A stretch of 35,342 nt of DNA from a virus: IMG/VR virus record IMGVR_UViG_3300042556_000041, positions 1-35,342 of that record; one strand, written 5' to 3'. The translations under genes were made by a program, and so were the position numbers. Under the pieces are notes generated by a model. The model did not search any database. It was not told where the DNA came from and was given only the letters and a program-made list of their open reading frames with translations. Positions 15,408-21,105 of the stretch are shown here, piece after piece (the stretch's first letter is position 1; the number at the start of each line of letters is the position of its first letter).

Positions 15408-15461
15408 TAGCTGATGCCTATAGGAATTGCCAAACCTATAAAAAGATTTGTGGCAAAAGAC

Positions 15462-15489
15462 TTTACATCTGTTAATTTATCTATACAAT
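15462..15489 (+). promoter_or_regulatory. Rightward early promoter
   Basis: TTTACA (15462-15467) and TACAAT (15484-15489) are 16 bp apart and each matches consensus at 5/6. RNA would start near 15496 and serve the whole rightward early operon. Confidence 0.6.
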
Positions 15490-15499
15490 CCATAGCAAT

Positions 15500-15522
15500 C
15501 CCACTACTTCGGTGGGTCTTTT
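15500..15522 (+). promoter_or_regulatory. 5' leader hairpin with U-rich tail
   Basis: CCCAC (15500-15504) pairs with GTGGG (15512-15516) around a TACTTCG loop, followed by TCTTTT. It resembles a terminator, but it lies almost at the predicted RNA start, so it more likely protects the 5' end or marks an upstream transcript's stop. The ribosome site AGGAG of the first gene follows directly. Confidence 0.45.
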
Positions 15523-15532
15523 AGGAGCAAGT

Positions 15533-15748
15533 ATGAACATTCACTTTGACGAAATCCTTGACGGGTTTCGCTACACCGGCTTAGCCGACCTAGAGCCTGC
15601 CGAGACAGCAACCGACCTAAGCCCAGGCTGGCCGGTCATTGTCACAGTCTACGCCCTTCACGTTGACGGGTCGCACAAAGACTTTATGGACATCATCAAC
15701 CCCTCGATCATTCAGCAGATCGAAAAGTCTATTGCGGAGGACAGATGA
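15533..15748 (+). CDS. First early gene, unknown
   Basis: This 71-aa acidic protein starts at the ATG at 15533 with AGGAG 7 nt upstream; a GTG frame start at 15512 falls inside the leader hairpin and is rejected. Residues 1-20 contain FDEILDGFRYTGLADLEPAE, and a central segment SPGWPVIVTVYALHVDGSH resembles small phage proteins that start with a beta strand pair. No known motif is present. As the first gene after the early promoter it may act on the host early, but that is inference. It overlaps the next gene (ATGA). Confidence 0.75.
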   Translation: MNIHFDEILDGFRYTGLADLEPAETATDLSPGWPVIVTVYALHVDGSHKDFMDIINPSIIQQIEKSIAEDR

Positions 15749-15831
15749 AAAACCTTGCCTTTGACCTCTTGCTTGCCACAGCCATTGGCTTTGGCCTTGC
15801 CCTTTCCCTTGTTGTCTGGTGGTCAGCATGA
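15745..15831 (+). CDS. 28-aa single-pass membrane microprotein
   Basis: This tiny frame is nearly all one hydrophobic helix (residues 5-25, ending LVVWWSA) with one Lys at the N-terminus. It has a GGAGG ribosome site 5-9 nt before the ATG and overlaps both neighbours through ATGA junctions, so it is probably translated. It would insert in the inner membrane with a very short cytoplasmic end. Such early phage microproteins often modify host enzymes or exclude other phages, but nothing here says which. Confidence 0.6.
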   Translation: MKNLAFDLLLATAIGFGLALSLVVWWSA

Positions 15832-16022
15832 ATGCCGAGCAGATCATCCAAGCCGCTGAAACCGGCAGCAAGTGCAGCGCTGACCCGCTTGTCCGGTGCG
15901 CTTACCAAGTGGGCTTTTTACGACATAGCGTACATGAGCTGTGCCAAGTCATAGAAGACCAGCGCCACCATCTCCAGATTGCCACGGAAGAATTGCAGCA
16001 CCTACAACGTGAATTAACTTGA
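15828..16022 (+). CDS. Small early helical protein, unknown
   Basis: This 64-aa protein starts at the ATG at 15828, overlapping the microprotein's stop (ATGA), with little ribosome site of its own, so it is probably coupled. Residues 1-30 (AEQIIQAAETGSKCSADPLV) are followed by a long helix with many Gln, His and Glu residues (VIEDQRHHLQIATEELQHLQ), perhaps a short coiled coil. Two Cys and several His could bind metal. No family recognised. Confidence 0.65.
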   Translation: MNAEQIIQAAETGSKCSADPLVRCAYQVGFLRHSVHELCQVIEDQRHHLQIATEELQHLQRELT

Positions 16023-16030
16023 AAGAAACC

Positions 16031-16588
16031 ATGAAAAACATTGCAACCGCCTTAGTACAGGCACAAAAGGCTTTTGGCCCAGCTCTTAAAAGCGCCACAA
16101 ACCCGCACTTCCGTAGCAAATACGCAGACCTTGCCGCTTGCGTTGATGCTGTTATGAGCAGCCTTAACGCTGCTGGCATAGCCCTGATCCAGAAATGCTA
16201 CGACTGCGACAACGGAGTGATGGTGGAAACAGTCTTTGTCCACGAATCTGGCGAAACGCTGGAGTGCGGCATTCTCCATGTGCCAGCAAGCAAGCAAGAC
16301 CCACAGGGCTACGGCAGCGCACTTACATACGCAAGGCGCTATAGCCTCATGGCAGCTTGCGGCATCGCACCCGAGGATGATGATGGCAACAGCGCCAGCC
16401 GCCGCACAGAGATCAGGACAGTGGACGGGCTGACAGACCATCTCAGCGCCATTAATGCAGCCGCTGATGCCCCAGCGTTAATTAAGGCTTTTAAAGAAGG
16501 CTACGCCGCCTGTAAGGGTGATGAAGCCTGGCAAAACACAATCATCAAGGCCAAGGATGCCATGAAAAAGAAATTGGGAGCAGTCTAA
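16031..16588 (+). CDS. erf: ERF-family single-strand annealing protein
   Basis: This 185-aa protein shows the ERF pattern: AQKAFGPALKSATNPHFRSK near residues 11-30, KYADLAACVDAV, and the signature GSALTYARRYSLMAACGI then DDDGN at 95-120. It anneals complementary single strands with the adjacent exonuclease to join or circularise phage DNA. I chose the ATG at 16031; a TTG at 16019 that overlaps the preceding stop would add four residues. The C-terminal 65 residues form a helical tail. Its stop overlaps the exonuclease start. Confidence 0.92.
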   Translation: MKNIATALVQAQKAFGPALKSATNPHFRSKYADLAACVDAVMSSLNAAGIALIQKCYDCDNGVMVETVFVHESGETLECGILHVPASKQDPQGYGSALTYARRYSLMAACGIAPEDDDGNSASRRTEIRTVDGLTDHLSAINAAADAPALIKAFKEGYAACKGDEAWQNTIIKAKDAMKKKLGAV

Positions 16589-17193
16589 TGGATCAGCGCA
16601 CACCCGAATGGTTTGCCGCCCGATTGGGCAAGGTAACCGCCAGCCGCATCAGCGACATCATTAGCAAAACTCAGTCAGGCTACTCAGCCAGCCGTGCCAA
16701 CTACATGGCGCTGTTGATCTGCGAAAGGCTGACAGGCGCTGCTGCCGAGTCGTACAGCAATGCTGCAATGCAGCACGGCACAGACACTGAGCCAATGGCG
16801 TTGTCTGCGTATGAGGCCGCACAAGGCGTTTTAGTGCAAGCCGAAGGCTTTGTCACCCATCCGTCAATTGAGCAGTCTGGGGCTTCTCCTGATGGCTTGG
16901 TGGGCGACTCGGGCTTGATCGAAATCAAGTGTTTGAACACTGCCAACCATTTGGATATTTTGCTTGCCAAAAAGATGCCGACAAAGCACCGGCCACAAGT
17001 CCAGTGGCAGATGGCCTGCACAAGGCGGCACTGGTGCGATTTTGTCAGCTACGACCCGCGACTGCCAGAACGACTGCAAATGTTTGTTGTGCGCGAGGTC
17101 TACGATCCTGTCTATGTGGCAGGGCTGGAAACTGAAGTGGTTAAATTTCTTGGCGAGATGGAAAGCAAAATTAAGGAACTTGAAAAATTATGA
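16588..17193 (+). CDS. YqaJ / lambda-type 5'-3' exonuclease
   Basis: This 201-aa nuclease begins with the family signature TPEWFAARLGKVTASR (residues 5-20). It carries HGTDTEPMALSAYE (63-76, Glu68), SPDGLVGD (100-107, Asp102) and LIEIKCL (110-116, Glu112 and Lys114), the catalytic set of lambda exonuclease and YqaJ proteins. It digests one strand from duplex ends to make substrates for the ERF protein beside it. Length is normal. Start and stop overlap both neighbours, so the three recombination genes are coupled. Confidence 0.93.
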   Translation: MDQRTPEWFAARLGKVTASRISDIISKTQSGYSASRANYMALLICERLTGAAAESYSNAAMQHGTDTEPMALSAYEAAQGVLVQAEGFVTHPSIEQSGASPDGLVGDSGLIEIKCLNTANHLDILLAKKMPTKHRPQVQWQMACTRRHWCDFVSYDPRLPERLQMFVVREVYDPVYVAGLETEVVKFLGEMESKIKELEKL

Positions 17194-17453
17194 AATACGA
17201 CATTAAATTTGCCGCCCGTGAATACGAAATGCAAGGCGAGAAAAAAACATTTTGGACTACGCACGGCACTTTGTGGATTGACGGAGATAGGATTAAGATA
17301 AAAATGGAAAGTCAACCTGTGAGCAAAAACTTTGAAGGCTGGTTTCATTGCTTTGAACAGCGCCCATTTGAGCCAGAGGCTTACATTGCCCCGCCCCGTC
17401 CTGTTCGCACTGACAGCGGGTTTGATGACATGAAAGACGATATTCCGTTCTAA
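17190..17453 (+). CDS. Small SSB-like protein with acidic C-terminal tip
   Basis: This 87-aa protein has a beta-rich body with FWTTHGTLWIDGDRIKIKME near residues 21-40 and GWFHCFEQRPF near 49-59. A proline-rich linker leads to the end GFDDMKDDIPF. That last segment closely copies the acidic tip of bacterial SSB proteins (consensus ...DDDIPF), which recruits exonuclease I, RecO, PriA and others. It follows ERF and exonuclease directly (ATGA overlap). I infer a single-strand binding or SSB-mimic role; the body is too diverged for me to prove an OB fold. It probably gives phage recombination complexes access to host repair partners. Confidence 0.75.
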   Translation: MKYDIKFAAREYEMQGEKKTFWTTHGTLWIDGDRIKIKMESQPVSKNFEGWFHCFEQRPFEPEAYIAPPRPVRTDSGFDDMKDDIPF

Positions 17454-17459
17454 TATTTT

Positions 17460-17512
17460 GGGGCAGCGCTGTGCTTCCCGCAGTTGCCTGGCGCGTAAGT
17501 CCCCTTTTTTTT
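17460..17512 (+). terminator. Intrinsic terminator inside the early operon
   Basis: GGGG (17460-17463) pairs with CCCC (17501-17504), with an inner GCGC/GCGC stem (17466-17469 with 17491-17494), followed by eight T residues (17505-17512). It separates the recombination genes from the downstream small genes and could reduce or gate their expression. Confidence 0.65.
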
Positions 17513-17522
17513 AAGGCACATC

Positions 17523-17834
17523 ATGGACTACAAAGACGTTTTCAAAAAGATTTTCCCATTACCGGAATTTCCACGGGTGCGTAATAGTGACCCAGCAACA
17601 TCACATGAGGCGGCAGCATCCATCACAGATGTCAGCTCCCACTACGCTCAAATTTTGGAAGCGCTTTCTACGATTGGGCCTTTGGGCAAGGATGGCATCT
17701 CGTTTTACTCACGGCTTGACCCTAACCAGATTTCCAGGCGCTTGAAAGAAATGCAGAAACTTGGCCTGATCCGTTTGACCGGCAAGACAGTGAAGTCAAA
17801 CTCCAATCACCCAGAAAGAGAGTGGACACTATGA
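17523..17834 (+). CDS. Winged-helix DNA-binding-like protein
   Basis: This 103-aa protein contains RNSDPATSHEAAASIT (residues 20-35), a motif common at the start of a phage winged-helix group. A helix-turn-helix with IGPLGKDGISFYSRLDPNQI then SRRLKEMQKLGLIRLTGK (about 51-87) ends in a beta wing. It probably binds DNA as a regulator or helps replication initiation, but no catalytic site is visible. It follows the internal terminator with AAGG a few bases before the ATG and overlaps the next gene by 4 bp. Confidence 0.75.
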   Translation: MDYKDVFKKIFPLPEFPRVRNSDPATSHEAAASITDVSSHYAQILEALSTIGPLGKDGISFYSRLDPNQISRRLKEMQKLGLIRLTGKTVKSNSNHPEREWTL

Positions 17835-18016
17835 AATTGCCTAAATTGCTTGAAGTTTTTAAGGTGCTTACCCCTGCCCAAGCTATAGCGCTGGAGCTTA
17901 AAGAGGCAGAATTTGCCCTGCTAAGGGCTGAATCTGGGGTCGAATATGCGTCCGCACTGGTGGCGTATAACAAGAATCGAATAAAGCGCCTTAAAGCCTA
18001 TACGGAGGCCACATGA
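17831..18016 (+). CDS. Small conserved phage protein
   Basis: This 61-aa basic helical protein contains LTPAQAIALELKEAEFALLR (residues 13-32) and YNKNRIKRLKAY. Short proteins with this order are common in phages of Betaproteobacteria as I remember them; no function is known. The ATG at 17831 overlaps the previous stop, so I prefer it to an upstream in-frame codon. It was probably co-translated with the winged-helix protein. Confidence 0.7.
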   Translation: MKLPKLLEVFKVLTPAQAIALELKEAEFALLRAESGVEYASALVAYNKNRIKRLKAYTEAT

Positions 18017-18210
18017 CTACAGAAACAGGTGGGGCAGCGTTTCCCACAAGGCATAACGGCACAGGCATGACCAAACGCGACTTTTTTGCGGCATCTTTTA
18101 TCAGCTCTGGTACTGTGTTTAAGCAGGTATCTTCAGGCAGCACGCCGGATGAGGTGGCCGCGCAAGCATACGCATTGGCAGACGCCATGCTGAAAGCGAG
18201 GCAAGCATGA
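18013..18210 (+). CDS. Small conserved phage protein (MTKRDFFA type)
   Basis: This 65-aa protein has GMTKRDFFAASFISSG near residues 18-33 and ends with AAQAYALADAMLKARQA. The pair 'GMT.RD.FA' and 'AY..ADAML.AR' marks a very common uncharacterised phage protein family. It has a strong GGAGG ribosome site (in ACGGAGGCCAC) and 4-bp overlaps on both sides. Its role is unknown. Confidence 0.8.
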   Translation: MTTETGGAAFPTRHNGTGMTKRDFFAASFISSGTVFKQVSSGSTPDEVAAQAYALADAMLKARQA

Positions 18211-18419
18211 ATTGCTGTGATGGGCCTTGCCACCAAGGGGCAGATTGCCCTGTTCGCAAGGTCAAGCCTTGGCCTGCCGTCCCTGCCGACATTGAGCCAG
18301 TGTCGGAAGTGTGGCAAACAGTGGGCAGCGTTGTCGTTGGCTTTGTGTTGGTGGCGCTAATGGTGGTCGTTCTGCTGCTGTTTTTTACGGGGCTTTGGAT
18401 ATGGAGCTTGCTAATATGA
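18207..18419 (+). CDS. Small membrane protein with Cys-rich N-terminus
   Basis: This 70-aa protein has four cysteines in its first 14 residues (3, 4, 8, 14). A single strong membrane helix spans about 38-62 (SVVVGFVLVALMVVVLLLFF) and a Trp-rich end follows. The cysteines may bind zinc or iron on the cytoplasmic side. No homolog recognised. It overlaps both neighbours by 4 bp (ATGA), within the chain of small early genes. Confidence 0.7.
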   Translation: MNCCDGPCHQGADCPVRKVKPWPAVPADIEPVSEVWQTVGSVVVGFVLVALMVVVLLLFFTGLWIWSLLI

Positions 18420-18583
18420 ACCCAATTGACAATGATGATGATGACAATACACAGGTTTACAAGAAACCTTGGGTAGGGCTGACGGAGGAGGAAATTAATG
18501 CCTGTGACCCATCAGAGGAATGCTGGGGCTTGCATAAGATTGCCCGAGCCATTGAAGACAAACTAAAGGAGAAAAACGCTTGA
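18416..18583 (+). CDS. Small acidic conserved phage protein
   Basis: This 55-aa protein starts at the ATG at 18416, overlapping the previous stop; an earlier in-frame start at 18311 would bury most of the membrane-protein gene and is rejected. It contains KKPWVGLTEEEINACD (residues 16-31) and ends with AIEDKLKEKN. The 'WVGLT.EEI' and 'AIE.KL.EKN' pair is frequent in uncharacterised small phage proteins. Confidence 0.75.
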   Translation: MNPIDNDDDDNTQVYKKPWVGLTEEEINACDPSEECWGLHKIARAIEDKLKEKNA

Positions 18584-18783
18584 ATTGCCCAATTTGTGAA
18601 GGTAAAGTTTGGAGCACTGTGGAAGACACAAGAGCCAAGGAAGGCTTTACACTACGCCGCCGACAATGCGGCAATGGACACAAATTCACAACGGAAGAAC
18701 ATGTCAAACTTCAGAACGTGGTCGCAAAAAAGCCTAGCGGAGTTCGCGCAGCAAGCAACCGAAAAGATGATCCAGCAGAATGA
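18580..18783 (+). CDS. NrdR-like zinc-ribbon protein
   Basis: This 67-aa protein starts with TTG at 18580 behind a strong GGAG site. It reads CPICEGK near residues 3-9 and STVEDTRAKEGFTLRRRQC (12-30), then GNGHKFTTEE (31-40). This copies the zinc-ribbon domain of NrdR (C..C ... V.D.R....G...RRR.C..C..RFTT.E), with His34 in place of the fourth Cys. The ATP-cone domain of NrdR is absent. NrdR represses ribonucleotide reductase genes; a phage ribbon could bind the same DNA boxes to raise dNTP supply, or regulate phage promoters. The function is inferred. Confidence 0.75.
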   Translation: MNCPICEGKVWSTVEDTRAKEGFTLRRRQCGNGHKFTTEEHVKLQNVVAKKPSGVRAASNRKDDPAE

Positions 18784-18874
18784 CCGGATTGAACAGCTTC
18801 AGTGCGACTTGAAGGACGCTATTGCTGCCTACCGCAAACTTATGCGAAAGGGCGAGTCCCCGCCCGATCAATAA
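18701..18874 (+). CDS. Small helical phage protein overlapping the zinc-ribbon gene
   Basis: This 57-aa protein starts at the ATG at 18701 (GGAAG upstream) in the +1 frame relative to the zinc-ribbon gene, overlapping it by 83 bp. It contains WSQKSLAEFAQQATEKM then IEQLQCDLKDAIAAYRKLM, a pattern seen in small helical phage proteins. It ends the rightward operon; its last 35 bp overlap the 3' end of the endolysin gene on the other strand. Confidence 0.7.
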   Translation: MSNFRTWSQKSLAEFAQQATEKMIQQNDRIEQLQCDLKDAIAAYRKLMRKGESPPDQ

Positions 18875-19250
18875 TTAACGCTTGCTTTCGTGGTGTGTCG
18901 CTGATGCTGATGTGTGTCCATGCGTCAAACTCACGGATAATCTGGTCGTAGGGCAAGCCAGCCGCAATGATTGCCCTCACCACAGCGTCTGGGGTCATGC
19001 CTGGCACTTTAAAATCAGCAGCGCAACCCGTCCGGTGCTGGCTTGTGTCCTTGCTGCCTACGCTGTCGTTAACTTGCTTTGATCGAAAAGCAGAGTTAAT
19101 CATCACAGGCTTGCCGTCTAGCGCTTCTTTGACTTGCTCTAAAAACTCAGCCAGCCGCTGAAGATTGGCAGTCTCAGACTCGTTTGGCGTGTTGTCAAAC
19201 TGCCTGTGGCTGGTGGCCGTCAGCTCTGCCAGCGTGAAGTGCGGAGTCAT
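18840..19250 (-). CDS. Endolysin, peptidase M15A
   Basis: This 136-aa enzyme begins HFTLAELTATSHRQFDN (residues 4-20), typical of M15A peptidases. The metal ligands are His72 and Asp79 in SQHRTGCAADF and His113 in WTHISI. It cleaves peptidoglycan cross-links (L-alanyl-D-glutamate or D-Ala-D-Ala type) and frees progeny. It has no signal peptide, so it needs the holin encoded two genes upstream. It is the last leftward gene, and its end converges with the early operon. Confidence 0.92.
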   Translation of the reverse strand: MTPHFTLAELTATSHRQFDNTPNESETANLQRLAEFLEQVKEALDGKPVMINSAFRSKQVNDSVGSKDTSQHRTGCAADFKVPGMTPDAVVRAIIAAGLPYDQIIREFDAWTHISISDTPRKQALIIDRAGTRPFA

Positions 19251-19405
19251 TTCTTCTTCTCAGGCTTTGCAGTCTTGGCAGACTCTTTAAATGCTTTGGC
19301 AGTAGGTGCGCCCTCTGTGCCAGGCTTCCTCATTGTCTCGCCAGAGCCAGCGGCAATTCTTGCCCTTTTGTCTTGGATATTTTTGTAAAGTCCATCTAAT
19401 TTCAT
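19247..19405 (-). CDS. Small basic phage protein of the lysis module
   Basis: This 52-aa protein starts at the ATG at 19405 with AAGGAGATGAT before it; the longer in-frame start at 19516 overlaps the holin gene and has no ribosome site. It contains LYKNIQDKRARIAAGSGE and MRKPGTEGAPTAKAF, a pattern common in small phage proteins encoded near lysis and tail genes, with a lysine-rich end. Function unknown. Confidence 0.8.
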   Translation of the reverse strand: MKLDGLYKNIQDKRARIAAGSGETMRKPGTEGAPTAKAFKESAKTAKPEKKK

Positions 19406-19415
19406 ATCATCTCCT

Positions 19416-19913
19416 TCATTTGATTGCAGGGGCTTTAGAAAGCAAATCCGTCTTAGCTTGTGAGCCAGCAGATGAGCCAAAATAATAGGCAATGATGCCC
19501 GTCCAAGCAGTGCCAAGTGATCCCAGCATCATCAGAATTGCTGGGTTGCCGCTATCGACCTTGCCAAACAGCATCATGCCAAGGATACCAAAAAAGCCAA
19601 CAGTGACGATTGCAGCCAGCGCAGGCGGCACGATTGATCTTGTCGCTGCTTGCATGTCACGCGCAGACTTCCGGTCTTCTACAGACAGCTTTTCAAAGTT
19701 TAGGCCAAGCTCTTGCGCTTGCTTTTGCAGCTCAATCTCCGCAATCTTGACTTGAGCAATCTGTTCTGCTGTCAGCTTGTTGTTGGAGATCAGGTCGCCT
19801 ACCTTGTCAGGGTCTACGCCGATGGCTTTGCTGATGGCAGACACTGCCATGCCTGCTAGTGGGCCACCCATTGCCGTGGCGATTGTCGGTGCGATTTGTT
19901 TAAGCCAATCCAT
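19416..19913 (-). CDS. Holin (GTA_holin_3TM-like)
   Basis: This 165-aa protein has a helical N-terminal half and two strong membrane helices at about 96-116 and 124-146. The segment ARDMQAATRSIVPPALAAIV matches the family of three-transmembrane-type holins first described in gene-transfer-agent release. It would form inner-membrane lesions that let the M15 peptidase reach the wall. It overlaps the preceding gene by one base and is followed by the small basic gene. Confidence 0.85.
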   Translation of the reverse strand: MDWLKQIAPTIATAMGGPLAGMAVSAISKAIGVDPDKVGDLISNNKLTAEQIAQVKIAEIELQKQAQELGLNFEKLSVEDRKSARDMQAATRSIVPPALAAIVTVGFFGILGMMLFGKVDSGNPAILMMLGSLGTAWTGIIAYYFGSSAGSQAKTDLLSKAPAIK

Positions 19914-20521
19914 TATTGTTTACTCCTTGATAACATCGTTGCGGCAATTTGCAACATTGCCTTTGTTTGCTCCTCATCGATTGGCTTTTCTGCCCAGCCG
20001 ACTGTGATCTGTCCGACAAACCGACCAGGCTCTGGTGGTACAGCAATTCGGCATGTATACGCAACACCTTTTGCGATGTACCACAAACCCATTTCCGACT
20101 GCGCTGCTTTGTATTCCCCACAAGGAATCTCGCTTGCCATAAGTCGAACTACATCGGCATTGTTACTGGCGTTAGGGGAAAACAGAAGTACATCTAAATT
20201 ATCGTTGGTGCGATCTCGACCATTTTTTGTGTACGCCCTGTGAACAATGCGTGTCCCAAACATTGCATTCACTTTAAAGACCGCCACCACCAAAGCGCCA
20301 GTTTGTTTAAACAGGTGCGCGGCGGCATCTTCTACGCGGTCTTCAGCAATTGTTGGAATCTTTTTAGACTCCTTGTAAGCGCCAATTAGCAAGTCTTGGT
20401 TTGCGTAGACAAAATACCCTGCAAATGTTAAGACTGCCATTAACACCATTGCAAACAGACGGAACGGGCTGGACACATACGCCAGCACCTTGTCAACTAA
20501 GCTAAGTTGCTCGGCGCTCAT
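19913..20521 (-). CDS. Membrane-anchored protein with periplasmic domain, lysis module
   Basis: This 202-aa protein has one membrane helix at about 21-40 and then a 160-residue soluble domain, probably periplasmic. The domain contains RTNDNLDVLLFSPNASNNAD near 100-122 and a CGEYK...CRIAVPPEPGR region near 133-168. Two Cys in the domain may form a disulfide. I recognise no enzyme motif. Placed between a membrane protein and the holin, it could act in lysis timing, as an antiholin-like or spanin-like part, or in superinfection control; this is inference. Confidence 0.7.
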   Translation of the reverse strand: MSAEQLSLVDKVLAYVSSPFRLFAMVLMAVLTFAGYFVYANQDLLIGAYKESKKIPTIAEDRVEDAAAHLFKQTGALVVAVFKVNAMFGTRIVHRAYTKNGRDRTNDNLDVLLFSPNASNNADVVRLMASEIPCGEYKAAQSEMGLWYIAKGVAYTCRIAVPPEPGRFVGQITVGWAEKPIDEEQTKAMLQIAATMLSRSKQ

Positions 20522-20988
20522 CTTTGCTGCCCAAGGATGCCGAGGCTGAAATAAATGATAGCGCCGACCAAGATGAAGAAGACACTTGCCATCAGCACAA
20601 GTTCAATGACCTCATCCACCTCTCGCTTGCGCTTGTTCGCTGCCTCACGCTCACGTCTGGCGTCATGGGCAGACTCCACGTCCAACGCTGCTGCCCGGGA
20701 CTTGATCTTGTTCCAAACGTCAATCTTGCCGGACTGCATGAACAGCAGTTGCAACTCATCTTCAAAGCGCTTGGCCTGATCCAGCGCCATCTCAATCTGG
20801 ATGGCCGTGCCCATGCTGGACTTGGACTTTTTAGCCTGAACAACAGCCTTGGTTGCCGTAGACTTTGCGTCGAAATACTTGCCAAGGACAGGCCCAAGGG
20901 AGGACACATCGTCAACAGTCTTGCTGACCTTCTTGATCAGCGCGACTGCTGCCTGAATGCCCGCAAGGGCTGTGATTGGGTCGATCAT
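20518..20988 (-). CDS. Tail-anchored helical protein of the lysis module
   Basis: This 156-aa protein starts at the ATG at 20988, overlapping the upstream 39-aa gene (ATGA); a GTG at 21012 is less likely. It begins MIDPITALAGIQAAVALIKK, has a long charged helix in the middle, and ends with one membrane helix (VLMASVFFILVGAIIYFSLG). It looks like a C-tail anchored protein facing the cytoplasm. No family is certain; similar proteins occur in phage lysis modules as I remember them. Confidence 0.7.
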   Translation of the reverse strand: MIDPITALAGIQAAVALIKKVSKTVDDVSSLGPVLGKYFDAKSTATKAVVQAKKSKSSMGTAIQIEMALDQAKRFEDELQLLFMQSGKIDVWNKIKSRAAALDVESAHDARREREAANKRKREVDEVIELVLMASVFFILVGAIIYFSLGILGQQR

Positions 20989-21104
20989 TTCTTCTTGCGC
21001 CACTGTAAGCACCAGACCAGCAGCCGGTCAGGCGTCCACGTCCATTTGATGCACTCAAAGATGGGCGATTTGGCTGCTGGCGGTGGCGGCGGCAGCGCTT
21101 CCAT
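20985..21104 (-). CDS. 39-aa Pro-rich, Trp-rich small protein
   Basis: This frame starts at the ATG at 21104, two bases after the upstream stop, and ends in an ATGA overlap with the next gene, so translation is plausible. It has a run of five prolines at residues 5-9, two Cys, four Trp and a basic end (WRKKK). The segment CIKWTWTPDRLLVWCLQWRK could lie along a membrane. No homolog recognised. The junctions, not homology, are the evidence. Confidence 0.6.
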   Translation of the reverse strand: MEALPPPPPAAKSPIFECIKWTWTPDRLLVWCLQWRKKK

Positions 21105-21105
21105 G

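Larger units (their letters stand above)
15379..15490. repeat. Perfect 12-bp inverted repeats over both divergent -10 regions
   Basis: GATTGTATAGAT at 15379-15390 is the exact reverse complement of 15479-15490, with 88 bp between. Each arm covers the -10 candidate of one divergent promoter. They are good operator candidates for the Cro-like protein, or partly the product of two similar -10 regions. A CCTATAGG palindrome at 15417-15424 lies between them. Confidence 0.6.

Noticed and set aside
15500-15522. Functional terminator for the early operon
   Set aside because: It begins about 4 nt after the predicted RNA start, too close for normal termination; listed only as a leader hairpin.
16052-16441. 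Minus-strand 129-aa Cys/Ala-rich frame
   Set aside because: It is antisense to the well-supported ERF gene.
18840-18874. Bidirectional terminator at the convergent gene ends
   Set aside because: GGGCG/CGCCC near 18850-18865 can pair, but there is no proper T-run on either side.
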